DNA of 64,000 nt, taken from Myxococcales bacterium. Lineage in GTDB: Bacteria > Myxococcota_A > Polyangia > Polyangiales > Ga0077539. Of the stretch, positions 47,543 through 55,578 are shown piece after piece. The DNA lies in the NCBI GenBank assembly GCA_013298625.1, contig JAAFIF010000020.1, positions 1 through 64,000 on the forward strand, given 5' to 3'. The notes under the pieces were generated by a model, which searched no databases, was not told the DNA's origin, and worked only from the letters and a program-made list of their open reading frames with translations. Within the stretch, counting starts at the first letter, position 1; each line of letters starts with the position of its first letter. The translations under genes were made by a program, and so were the position numbers.

Positions 47543-48711
47543 GCGCCGCTCGCTCGCTGCTGGCGGCGATCGCGCTTGTCACCATGACAAGCACGGCGTC
47601 AGCGCAGGTTCGGCATCGTCGTCCGATGGGCCCAGCGCCCGCGGTCAACTATCACTTCGACAACAACAGCGCGGGCGGCTGCCGCGACTACAACTGCGGC
47701 GGCCGCTGCTACGACGGCCACTCGGGGACGGACTTCGGCATCGCCCGCGGGACCAACGTCTTGGCTGGCGCGGACGGGACCGTGATTGCGACCAACAACG
47801 GCTGCGCGAACACCGGGTACGTGGGCAACCCTTGCGGTGGTCGCTGCGGCAACTACGTGCAGCTCCAGCACTCGGACGGCTCTCGAACGATCTATTGCCA
47901 CATGGAGCTCAACTCGCTCGCGGTCTCGCGCGGGCAGCGCGTGCGCTGCGGGCAGACGCTGGGCCGCTCGGCGAGCTCGGGCAGCTCATCGGGGCCGCAC
48001 TTGCACTTCGGGTGGCGTCGCTCGGCCAGCGCGGCGTCGCAGGACTCGTACCGCGGTCGTTGCACGAGCGCGCCGGGCGCGTGGGTCGATCAAAACGCGT
48101 ACCCAGAGAGCCCGGCGGCGACGTGTCAGTGCGTCCCCTCTCCAGAGACCTGTGATGGTCGCGACAACGACTGCGATGGACGCGTGGACGACGGGCTCTC
48201 GCGCAGCTGTTACAGCGGTCCGATGGGCACTTCGGGGCGAGGCGTCTGCCGCGCGGGGACGCAGACGTGCGCCGCGGGCCGTTGGGGCGCGTGCTCGGGC
48301 GAGGTCACGCCGCGCGCCGAGAGCTGCAACCGCATCGACGACGACTGCGACGGAGCCATCGACGACATGGCGTGCGCGATGGATGCCGGTGTTGGCGACG
48401 CCGGGCGCGACGCGGCTGTGGACGCGCGCTCGGACAGCGGCGGTGGCGCCGCGCGCGACGCCGGCCCAGACGCGCGCGACGATGCACACGACGCTGGCGG
48501 CGCCGACGAAGACGCAGCCGTCGACGAGGACGCAGAGTTCGACGACGTGAGCCTCGAAGACGACGCGGACGTGGCGCCAGACCGCGTCGACGTCTCCGCT
48601 GGCTGCGGGTGCCGAACGACGCCCGCGCACACGAGCGCGCACCGGTGGTGGCTCGTCCTCGCGGTGGCGGCCGCGCTCGGCGGACGACGTCGCGTTCGGC
48701 AAAATCGCTGA
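47539..48711 (+). CDS. Secreted M23 peptidase with MopE-like motif and MYXO-CTERM tail
   Basis: A 390-residue paralogue of the protein at 44948. The GTG start gives the signal SLLAAIALVTMTSTASA. The M23 domain (residues about 25-195) has DGHSGTDFG and GPHLHFGW, with the same Cys pattern (DYNCGGRCYDGH; NPCGGRCGNY). The six repeats are replaced by two Asp-rich motifs, ETCDGRDNDCDGRVDDGLSR and ESCNRIDDDCDGAIDDMAC, like the putative metal-binding motif of MopE-type proteins. A long Asp/Ala/Gly linker leads to SAGCGCRTT, a hydrophobic helix and GRRRVRQNR, a MYXO-CTERM sorting tail. Confidence 0.87.
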   Translation: MSAARSLLAAIALVTMTSTASAQVRHRRPMGPAPAVNYHFDNNSAGGCRDYNCGGRCYDGHSGTDFGIARGTNVLAGADGTVIATNNGCANTGYVGNPCGGRCGNYVQLQHSDGSRTIYCHMELNSLAVSRGQRVRCGQTLGRSASSGSSSGPHLHFGWRRSASAASQDSYRGRCTSAPGAWVDQNAYPESPAATCQCVPSPETCDGRDNDCDGRVDDGLSRSCYSGPMGTSGRGVCRAGTQTCAAGRWGACSGEVTPRAESCNRIDDDCDGAIDDMACAMDAGVGDAGRDAAVDARSDSGGGAARDAGPDARDDAHDAGGADEDAAVDEDAEFDDVSLEDDADVAPDRVDVSAGCGCRTTPAHTSAHRWWLVLAVAAALGGRRRVRQNR

Positions 48712-48783
48712 CGTCCTTATCGTCCTGCGCGAGCGATCGCTTCGTCACGCAACAAAAGAAGAAATTTCCGCATCGACGTTCGC

Positions 48784-48799
48784 CGCAACAAACGTTGCG
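48784..48799. promoter_or_regulatory. Inverted repeat before methyltransferase gene
   Basis: CGCAAC, four bases AAAC, then GTTGCG lie 12 bp before the GTG start, within a patch of AT-rich bases (ACAAAAGAAGAAATTT, about 48759-48774) that is rare in this GC-rich DNA. A second dyad, AGCGATCGCT, lies about 50 bp upstream. It could be an operator or part of the promoter; there is no direct evidence. Confidence 0.3.
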
Positions 48800-48810
48800 A
48801 TGGTGAACAC

Positions 48811-49629
48811 GTGTCAGTCACCCAAGTCTCTTCATCCATCCCCCACATCTATGACGCTATCGCCGAGCAGTACGACGATCACTGGACGCGGCACGTCCAG
48901 ACGCAGCACGCGAGGCTGACCGCGGATCTCGAGCTTCGGTCGGGCGAGCGTCTCGTGGACATCGCGGCGGGCGCTGGGGTCACTGTCGAGATGCTCAGGC
49001 ACACGCACCCCGCGCCGGGCGTCGCCGTCGATCCGTCGTCGGCGATGCTCGAGAAGGCTCGCCAGCGCGCCGCGCGCGAAGGCTTCGCGTTGACGGGGTT
49101 GTGCACGACGGCGCAGGAGTTCTTGCGGGACTGCGACGAGCAGTCGTTCGACGTGCTCTCGCTGCGCTTCGGGCTCGCGTACGTGGACTGGGAGCGAGAC
49201 CTTCCGACGCTGGCCAAGCCCGTGCGCAAGGGCAGCGGGCGCATCGGGCTGCTCACCAACCTCGCGACCAGCGCGCCGCAAGCGCTGCGGACGTACCACG
49301 CGTTCATGGACGAGCTCGGGATGGAGAAAGCCTGGCCGCCGGTCCCGCGAGACACCGCGCAGATCGCGTCGCTGCTCGAAGCGGGCGGCGTCGAGGTGGT
49401 CTCGCAGTGGAGCGAGCGCGTGCGGATCTGGTTCGACAACGGGATGCTCGCCGCGGATTGGCTTACGCAGAGCGGCTACATCGCGAGCAAGGCGCTCGAT
49501 GAGTTTCCCCCAGAGCTGCTCGCGATGCTGAAGCCCGTGTTCGCCAAGAAGCTCGAGGACGACTATGCCGTGGACGGGCGCGTTCCGTTCGACTTCGACA
49601 TCGGCGGAGTGGTCGGCGTCCGACGCTGA
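48811..49629 (+). CDS. Class I SAM-dependent methyltransferase
   Basis: A 272-residue enzyme. Motif I is LVDIAAGAGVTVEMLRHTHP, the post-I acidic residue lies in GVAVDPSSAMLEKARQRAAR, and the LSLRFGLAYVDWERDL region is motif II. It opens IYDAIAEQYDDHWTRHVQTQ, like UbiE/COQ5-type small-molecule methyltransferases. The substrate is unknown. The C-terminal 80 residues are helical with acidic patches. GTG start. Gene-free AT-rich DNA lies upstream (48712-48810). It converges on the MFS gene with a 6-bp gap. Confidence 0.85.
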   Translation: MSVTQVSSSIPHIYDAIAEQYDDHWTRHVQTQHARLTADLELRSGERLVDIAAGAGVTVEMLRHTHPAPGVAVDPSSAMLEKARQRAAREGFALTGLCTTAQEFLRDCDEQSFDVLSLRFGLAYVDWERDLPTLAKPVRKGSGRIGLLTNLATSAPQALRTYHAFMDELGMEKAWPPVPRDTAQIASLLEAGGVEVVSQWSERVRIWFDNGMLAADWLTQSGYIASKALDEFPPELLAMLKPVFAKKLEDDYAVDGRVPFDFDIGGVVGVRR

Positions 49630-49635
49630 AGCCGC

Positions 49636-50823
49636 TCAGCGCGCCGGCGTTCTCTCTGCGCGATCGACGAGCGACACGAGCAGCACCGCGAGCCACAAGA
49701 GCCCGAGGTGCCCGAACAGCGCGCCCCCGCTGCCGAGGCGAAACACCCGGCTCGCCAGCGGAGGCCCCAGCACCAGCCCCGCGGCGTAGCACGCGTTGAC
49801 GAGGCTGTTTCCTCGGCTGTACTCGCGCGGCGGCAGCGCGTGCCCCTGCAGCGCGAGCCCGAGCGGCCACGCGGCCGTGAGCGTCGCGCCCGCGACGAAC
49901 ACCGCGACGCACATGGCCCAGTACGACGTCAGCTGCGCGAACAACCCGATCGCGACGAGCCCCACCGCCACCGCCACGCGCAGCACGGGGCGCGGGCCGA
50001 CGCGGTCGCCGAGGCGGCCTACGACGGGCGAGAAGAGCAGCATTCCACCGGCAAAAACAGCGGGCAACTGGATCGTCGCGGCCTGCGACAAGCGCCGCTC
50101 TTGCGTGAGATACAACGGCAGAAACAGCAGCAGCGCCGACTGAAAATAACCGTACACGAACACCGCGACGATCGACGTGGGCAAGCGACGAACCACGGCC
50201 CAAAGGGACATCGCCGGCGCGCTCGCAGACGCAGAGACGTCGCCCTCGTCGCGCTCGTCGCGGCGCTCGATCGGCGAGAGCGCAAGCGCCACGGCTGCGG
50301 CGAGCACGCTCACGATCGCCGCGACGTCGAAGAGTCGATCGATCGTGAGCGCGCCGCCGAGCAGCCGCGCCCCGAGCGGGCCGAGCACGTAGCCCACCGA
50401 GAGCGCCACGGCGTAGAGGCTCGTGACAGAGGCCTTCTGATCGGGCCGCGATCGCGCCAAGAGCGTCGTCTCGGCAGAGACCCACACTCCCACCGAGAAC
50501 GCTCCGTCGAGCGCGCGCAAGAGCGCCACGGCGCCCTCTCCGTGCACCCGCGGGAGCAGCGCGGTCACCAACGCGTACCCGAGCAGCGCCACGGGCATCA
50601 CCGCGCGGGCGCCGAAGCGGCGAACGACGGAGCCAACCGGGATCGACGCGCACACGATGCCGAGCGCGTACCAGGCCGCGAGTGCGCCGATCGACTCGGC
50701 GCTGTGACCGCGGCCATGGAGGTACAGCGAGAGGATCGCCAGCGTGCTTCCGTACGCTGAGCCGAGCATCGCGCACACGATGTAGACGAGCCGAAGCTGC
50801 CGGTCGCGGAGCAGTGAGAGCAA
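49636..50823 (-). CDS. MFS transporter (YcaD/sugar-efflux-like)
   Basis: A 395-residue protein with 12 predicted helices. The first loop region gives YGSTLAILSLYLHGRGHSAE, and the A-loop gives VGSVVRRFGARAVMPVALLG with the Gly-Arg pattern of MFS. A second such loop is SPVVGRLGDRVGPRPVLRVA. The central cytoplasmic loop holds ERRDERDEGDVSASASAP. The closest type is YcaD-like, with unknown substrate. The start is TTG at 50823 (LLSLLRDRQLRLVYIVC), the only one that keeps the first helix intact. Its 5' end faces the cytochrome gene. Confidence 0.82.
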   Translation of the reverse strand: MLSLLRDRQLRLVYIVCAMLGSAYGSTLAILSLYLHGRGHSAESIGALAAWYALGIVCASIPVGSVVRRFGARAVMPVALLGYALVTALLPRVHGEGAVALLRALDGAFSVGVWVSAETTLLARSRPDQKASVTSLYAVALSVGYVLGPLGARLLGGALTIDRLFDVAAIVSVLAAAVALALSPIERRDERDEGDVSASASAPAMSLWAVVRRLPTSIVAVFVYGYFQSALLLFLPLYLTQERRLSQAATIQLPAVFAGGMLLFSPVVGRLGDRVGPRPVLRVAVAVGLVAIGLFAQLTSYWAMCVAVFVAGATLTAAWPLGLALQGHALPPREYSRGNSLVNACYAAGLVLGPPLASRVFRLGSGGALFGHLGLLWLAVLLVSLVDRAERTPAR

Positions 50824-50907
50824 TCGAAGCGCCGGGGATACCGCAGTCCCGCGAAGATCGCGAGCCGCGAGCGACGACGCGGCGCGGCGCTCTGATGATT
50901 CGATGCC

Positions 50908-52107
50908 GTGACACGACTCGGGAAGCTCGGCGCCGCTGGCGCGCGTTCTCGTGTACCTCTGGCCGTGATCTCCGTGGCAATCTCAGCGCAGCGCGTGAAC
51001 ACGGCTCGTGCCATGGCTATGGCGCTGTCGCTCGCGTGGCTGTCGTCGACGATCGCCTCGGTGCTGGGCGATCACCGTGGCCCACGTGCGCCACAAGCGC
51101 ATCGCCGAGCGGACGATCCCATCGTCGCCGCGCCGGACGACCGTGTGCGATCGAGCCAGTGCGTCCGCTGCCACGAAGAGCAGGTGCGTCAGTGGCGCGC
51201 TTCTCTGCACGCCCGCTCGTGGGAGGACCGCATCTTTCTCGCGGCGTATCGAGAAGAGCCCATGGCCTTCTGTCGCGGCTGTCACGCGCCGCTCGGCGAC
51301 GCTTCGCGCGAGCCCGACGCGTTGGCGCGCTCCGAAGGCGTCTCTTGCTCCTCGTGCCACGCCGAGTCCCGCGCGCACCTCGCGTCGCCACGCACGGCGC
51401 GGGCCACGCGCGACGAGCACCGCGGCGCCGCGGCGTCCGAGCGGCTCTGCGCGGGATGCCACCAGTTCGATTTCGTCGTCGATCGCGGCGCGGATCGCCC
51501 GCTGTGGCACAGCCCCACGCCCATGCAGGACACCGTCCGCGAGTGGCAGCGGGCGTCGCGCTACGCGCGCGAGCGCGGCGGTGTCGAGCGCGACTGCGTG
51601 CAGTGTCACATGCCGTCGGGGACGCACGCCACGCGGGGCGTCGAGCAGCGCGAGTTCGTGCGCCGCGCGGTCGCCGTGACGGTGCGCGCGTGTCGCTCGG
51701 GCGCGGTGTGGCGCGTGCGCGCGACGATCGGGCCGACGGACGCGGTCGGGCACGCGGTTCCGACTGGGGATTTGCACAGGCAGCTGCGGTTGGTCGTGTC
51801 CGACGGGCGCGGACGAGAGGCGTCGCGGGTGTTCGCGCGGCGCTTCGAGCGACGGCTCGAGATCGATGATCGCGGAGGGGCGTTCTTCTCTCGCGTCGAG
51901 CGCTTCGACGGAAGGATCGCGCCGCCTGGGCCCGAGTCCGAGGACACCGTCACGCTCGAGCTCGCCGCGACCGACGCTCGACCCCCGGCGTGGCGGCTCG
52001 AGCACTGGCGAACGGACCCCGAGATCGCCCGCGACCAGGGCCTGTCGACACACGAAATCAACACGACCCTCGACGAAGGACAGGCGCTGCCATGCGACGC
52101 TCGCTGA
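50908..52107 (+). CDS. Multihaem c-type cytochrome (five CXXCH)
   Basis: A 399-residue protein. Five haem-binding motifs lie between residues about 85 and 235: CVRCH, CRGCH, CSSCH, CAGCH and CVQCH, in a cytochrome c554-like pattern (QCVRCHEEQVRQWRASLHAR). The C-terminal 160 residues are beta-rich with no haem motif (GPTDAVGHAVPTGDLHRQLR). The start is uncertain: GTG 50908 gives a long N-terminus, while GTG 50995 (VNTARAMAMALSLAWLSSTI) gives a better signal peptide. It is probably periplasmic and involved in electron transfer. It overlaps the following lipoprotein gene by 16 bp. Confidence 0.82.
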   Translation: MTRLGKLGAAGARSRVPLAVISVAISAQRVNTARAMAMALSLAWLSSTIASVLGDHRGPRAPQAHRRADDPIVAAPDDRVRSSQCVRCHEEQVRQWRASLHARSWEDRIFLAAYREEPMAFCRGCHAPLGDASREPDALARSEGVSCSSCHAESRAHLASPRTARATRDEHRGAAASERLCAGCHQFDFVVDRGADRPLWHSPTPMQDTVREWQRASRYARERGGVERDCVQCHMPSGTHATRGVEQREFVRRAVAVTVRACRSGAVWRVRATIGPTDAVGHAVPTGDLHRQLRLVVSDGRGREASRVFARRFERRLEIDDRGGAFFSRVERFDGRIAPPGPESEDTVTLELAATDARPPAWRLEHWRTDPEIARDQGLSTHEINTTLDEGQALPCDAR

Positions 52108-53267
52108 TCACCGTTGGCACGTTGCTGTGCGCGCTCTCGTGCGAGCGCCCGCGACCCGTCGTGCGCGCAGAGGACGCCCGTCGCCCGTCGGCCGTCTCGG
52201 ACGCTCGGGACGGCGTCGAAGAGGTCGCAGCGTCCTTCGATCGAAGCCCCGCGGACGCCGCTGCGCCGCTCGACGCAGCGGCAGAAGAGAGCGCCGAGGC
52301 CCCAGAGCCTCCGACGGTGTCCAACGACGATCCCTACGCTGGGAGCTGCTTTCGCGTGGACATCGACGACCCGACGCCGATGCCGACGATCACGGTGCCC
52401 GAGGTTCCTCCCGAGCTGCGAAGCGAGGTGTCTCGGCTGCGTCCGCTGGTCGCCCGGTGCATGCGCTGCTTTCGAGCCGAGCGCGTCGCTCACGTCCGCG
52501 AGCCAGACTGCAGCGCGTGGGCCGGCGAGCTGATGCGCAGCGGTCTGGCTGGCATGCACGCGGTCGGACAGCTCGCGTTCGATGAGCAAAACGGGCGCAT
52601 GTCTGCGCGCGAGCGAGCGTTGACGCAGGTCGCGATCCGCGTCGGCGGGATGCCAAACATTGTTCGCGGAGGAGGCAACACCGTCGAATCCGCAGCGGTC
52701 ATCGCGCCGCTCTTGGCGAGCTACGACGCCCGAGAGGTGCTGCCGTACATGCTCGCCGCGCTCAATCGCTTCATGTACTGCCAGCCTCCTCGGCCCGCGA
52801 ACGCCGACGTGCTCGAGGAGTGGATGGCGAACATCGCGGGCTTCGTCGGCTTCGATCCCGCGCCCGTCGCGCCGTGGCAAGAAGAGCCCGCGTCCTACGA
52901 GCGCCGCAGCGAGCTCGCGTACGACGCGTTCGACCGCTGGTTGCGCTGGCACCGATCGCACCAACACGAGTCGCTCGAGCAGTGGCGCGCTCGGGCGCTC
53001 GAGCACAACCGCCGCGCGCTGACGAGCCCGCTCGTGGTCGTCCGCGTCGACGCGATCCTCCGGCTGTCCGGTGAGCGCGCCGCGCCCGAGGATCGCGAGG
53101 CCTCGCGGCAAACGCTGCTGCGGCTGCTCGAGAACCGTCGCGTGCCCAACGCCGCGAAGCGCTACCTCCGCGGCTACGCGGCGCGCCAAGGGTGGCAGAT
53201 CGACGCAGAGGCCTCGGACGCTGGCGCGACGACGGGCGGCGACGGGGGAGAAAATAGAGGCACATGA
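52092..53267 (+). CDS. Lipoprotein of a tandem paralogous pair, first copy
   Basis: A 391-residue protein with a lipoprotein signal (MRRSLITVGTLLCALSC). After an acidic Ala-rich linker, the folded part starts at about residue 95: VPEVPPELRSEVSRLRPLVA, RCMRCFRAERVAHVREPDCS, GLAGMHAVGQLAFDEQNGRM, then helices to RLLENRRVPNAAKRYLRGYA. The same series of motifs recurs in the next gene, so the two are paralogues. Family and role are unknown. The pair follows the multihaem cytochrome in an apparent operon, so it may bind or support it (inference). Confidence 0.78.
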   Translation: MRRSLITVGTLLCALSCERPRPVVRAEDARRPSAVSDARDGVEEVAASFDRSPADAAAPLDAAAEESAEAPEPPTVSNDDPYAGSCFRVDIDDPTPMPTITVPEVPPELRSEVSRLRPLVARCMRCFRAERVAHVREPDCSAWAGELMRSGLAGMHAVGQLAFDEQNGRMSARERALTQVAIRVGGMPNIVRGGGNTVESAAVIAPLLASYDAREVLPYMLAALNRFMYCQPPRPANADVLEEWMANIAGFVGFDPAPVAPWQEEPASYERRSELAYDAFDRWLRWHRSHQHESLEQWRARALEHNRRALTSPLVVVRVDAILRLSGERAAPEDREASRQTLLRLLENRRVPNAAKRYLRGYAARQGWQIDAEASDAGATTGGDGGENRGT

Positions 53268-54370
53268 AATCAAAGCGACCCTGGATTCGCGCGCTCTTCT
53301 CGCTGTGCGCTCTCTCGGCAGCGTGCCGCGAGCAGCCCCGCGCGCCGATGGTGCAGTCCGAGCGCACCGACGCCGCAGTGAGCGCCTCGCTCGACGTCGC
53401 CATCGCTGACGGGCGAGCCTCGGACGTGGGTGACGCCCTCGTCGCCGACGCGTCCGAGCCGCTCGTGATGCCCTTGCCCGACGCTCCGACCAGCGCGCGG
53501 CGCGAGGAGGCGAACCCCGTGGGCTGCATCGAAGACCGCGGGAGCGCCGGGCGCGTCGAGCTTCCGCAGGTGCCTCCCGAGCTTCGCGCAGACGTCTCGC
53601 GGTACCGGCTCGTCGTCGCGCACGCGATGCGGTGCTTCGAGGGGTATCGCGTCGAGCACGTGCGCGCGCCGGACTGTCGCGCAGCGGTGACGACGCTCAC
53701 GCGCGGTGGCGCCGCGGCGATGCACGCGCTCGGGCAGTTCGCGTACGACGAGCAGCGTCGACAGCTCACGCAGCAAGAGCGCGCGGCGACGCGGGTCGCG
53801 GTGCGCTTCGGGGGTCTGCCTCGTGTCGCTCAGGGCGGAGGATCGATCTTCGACGCGGCTGCGACGATCGCGCCGATCATGGCCACCTTCGACGCGCCCG
53901 AGGTGGTCCCGTACATCCTCGCGGCGCTCGAGCACTACGCGCGATGTCGGCTCGCCAGTGACTTCGCCGTGCAAGGCTTCGTGCGCTGGATCGAGCCGCT
54001 CGGGAGCGTCACCGGCTGGGACCTCACGCCGCTTCCGCCGTGGCAGCTCGACGCGCTGACCATCGATCAGGCCGATCAGTTCGCCGGCGACGCGTACGTC
54101 AACTGGGTGCGTTGGTATCGCGCACACAAAAACGAGTCGCTCGCGCAGTGGAGGGCGCAAGGGACCGAGCGCGCGCGAAGGGCGCTCACAGGACGGGCGA
54201 TCCCCACGCGCGTCGCGGCGATCATTCGGTTTTTCCGCACGTCCGCGAGCCCCGACGACCGCGAGGCCGCGAGGCGATCGTTGACGGAGCTGCTCGATCA
54301 ACGCCGCGTGTCGAACGAAGGTCGACGCTTTCTACGGACCCTCGCGGAGCCTGCGGCGACGACCCGATGA
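53264..54370 (+). CDS. Lipoprotein of a tandem paralogous pair, second copy
   Basis: A 368-residue paralogue of the protein at 52092. The signal is ALFSLCALSAAC. Shared blocks are LPQVPPELRADVSRYRLVVA, AMRCFEGYRVEHVRAPDCRA, AMHALGQFAYDEQRRQLTQQ and the end LLDQRRVSNEGRRFLRTLAE. VNWVRWYRAHKNESLAQWRA matches WLRWHRSHQHESLEQWRARA in the first copy. The start overlaps the previous stop by 4 bp. The paired Cys at MRCF and PDCR are kept in both copies, probably as a disulfide. Confidence 0.78.
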   Translation: MKSKRPWIRALFSLCALSAACREQPRAPMVQSERTDAAVSASLDVAIADGRASDVGDALVADASEPLVMPLPDAPTSARREEANPVGCIEDRGSAGRVELPQVPPELRADVSRYRLVVAHAMRCFEGYRVEHVRAPDCRAAVTTLTRGGAAAMHALGQFAYDEQRRQLTQQERAATRVAVRFGGLPRVAQGGGSIFDAAATIAPIMATFDAPEVVPYILAALEHYARCRLASDFAVQGFVRWIEPLGSVTGWDLTPLPPWQLDALTIDQADQFAGDAYVNWVRWYRAHKNESLAQWRAQGTERARRALTGRAIPTRVAAIIRFFRTSASPDDREAARRSLTELLDQRRVSNEGRRFLRTLAEPAATTR

Positions 54371-54425
54371 GCGCTGACACGCCGGCCGTGGACAGCGTGT
54401 AGGTGAATTGGGTACAAGCCTACGC

Positions 54426-55517
54426 ATGTCGAAGTTCGCGCGGTTGGGGTTCGCTGTGGCTGCGGTGTCGATGGCGATGGGATGCGGAGCGGTCGAGCTC
54501 GACGGCGCCGACGAAGCATCGGTCGACGAGGCTCGGACGACGGGCGAGCAGTACTTCTCGGTGCGTCGCGACACGCGCCGCTGCGCTGCGCCGTTGTGCG
54601 GCGGCTACTGGCTCGCGCGCGTCGGGGCCAGCTCGACGTTGTGCAGCGACGGTCGTCGCCTGCCCGAGTGCTACGTGCCCGAGCTCTCGGTGAGCGGAAT
54701 CTCTGCAGCGCAGCTCGATCACGTGCGCTCGTCCGCGCACTTCAGCGCGCGGCGGGTGTTCGTTCGCGGACGCATCGAAGCCACGCGCGTGAACGGCACG
54801 CAGGCGTGGGTGGCTCCGTCGACCGCGGCGTCGATGACGACCACCCTGCGCCTCGCGTATCGCCCCACGTGCGCGCCCAACCAACGCTGCGCGGGCTCGG
54901 TGTCCGAGGCGCTCTCGAATGGCAGGACGACGATCCTCTCGAGCGTTGATTTCGCGCGCGCCTCGGGCAGCGTCAGCGAGATCGCCGCGGCGACGGCCGC
55001 GGCGGCGACGTCGATCGGGGTCATCACGCAGGGGACGCTCAGCGCGACGTCGGGCGGCAACGTCCTGCGCGTCAGCGATTTTGCAGCGCCGATCGTGGGC
55101 GAGTCGGGCGGCCTGTGCGCGGCGGACCTGCAGCGCGCGCTCGGGACGCTGACCGAAGGGCTTACGTTTCCCAGCGAGTCGGACTACCCGTTCGAGTTCG
55201 TCGAGCGCCCGAGCACGGGCAGCGGAGCGATCACGGTCGCTGCGTTTCGCGCGGCGTTCGGCGTCGCAGCGACGCAAGCGGTCGAAGTGCGCTCGCTCGA
55301 GCAGGTGTTCAGCTGGATCGCCACTGAGCGCCCCGACATGACCGACGAAGAGCGCGCGCTGGCCCGGCGCTACGCCGCGCTGCGCGACGCGCTGACCGCG
55401 AATTTGCAGGACGTTCAGGTGTTTCGCTACGGCACGATCCAGGTGCAGGTCTACCTCGTCGGCCGCACCCGCTGCGGGGCGATCGCGGGCCTGAAGACCG
55501 TGTCGATCGAGACCTGA
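54426..55517 (+). CDS. Lipoprotein with NuiA-like (nuclease A inhibitor-like) C-terminal domain
   Basis: A 363-residue protein. The signal ARLGFAVAAVSMAMGC ends at a lipobox. Residues about 30-190 are a DUF6748-like region with paired Cys (RRDTRRCAAPLCGGYWLARV; CSDGRRLPECYVPELSVSGI; PTCAPNQRCAG). Residues about 230-363 resemble NuiA: LTEGLTFPSESDYPFEFVER, ITVAAFRAAFG, and the last strand pair VFRYGTIQVQVYLVGRTRCG. NuiA-type domains inhibit a DNA/RNA nuclease in cyanobacteria; here the domain would be outside the cytoplasm. The ATG at 54426 is chosen because it gives the lipoprotein signal. Confidence 0.75.
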   Translation: MSKFARLGFAVAAVSMAMGCGAVELDGADEASVDEARTTGEQYFSVRRDTRRCAAPLCGGYWLARVGASSTLCSDGRRLPECYVPELSVSGISAAQLDHVRSSAHFSARRVFVRGRIEATRVNGTQAWVAPSTAASMTTTLRLAYRPTCAPNQRCAGSVSEALSNGRTTILSSVDFARASGSVSEIAAATAAAATSIGVITQGTLSATSGGNVLRVSDFAAPIVGESGGLCAADLQRALGTLTEGLTFPSESDYPFEFVERPSTGSGAITVAAFRAAFGVAATQAVEVRSLEQVFSWIATERPDMTDEERALARRYAALRDALTANLQDVQVFRYGTIQVQVYLVGRTRCGAIAGLKTVSIET

Positions 55518-55578
55518 GCGCCGCGCTGGGCGATTCGTTGAGAACACGACGCTCGCGCGCCCAATCGCTCAGCAACGG

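Noticed and set aside
51606..53273. 555-residue minus-strand frame opposite the cytochrome and lipoprotein genes
   Set aside because: No motif and Arg/Ala/Val-rich composition; the plus-strand genes have CXXCH motifs and lipoboxes.
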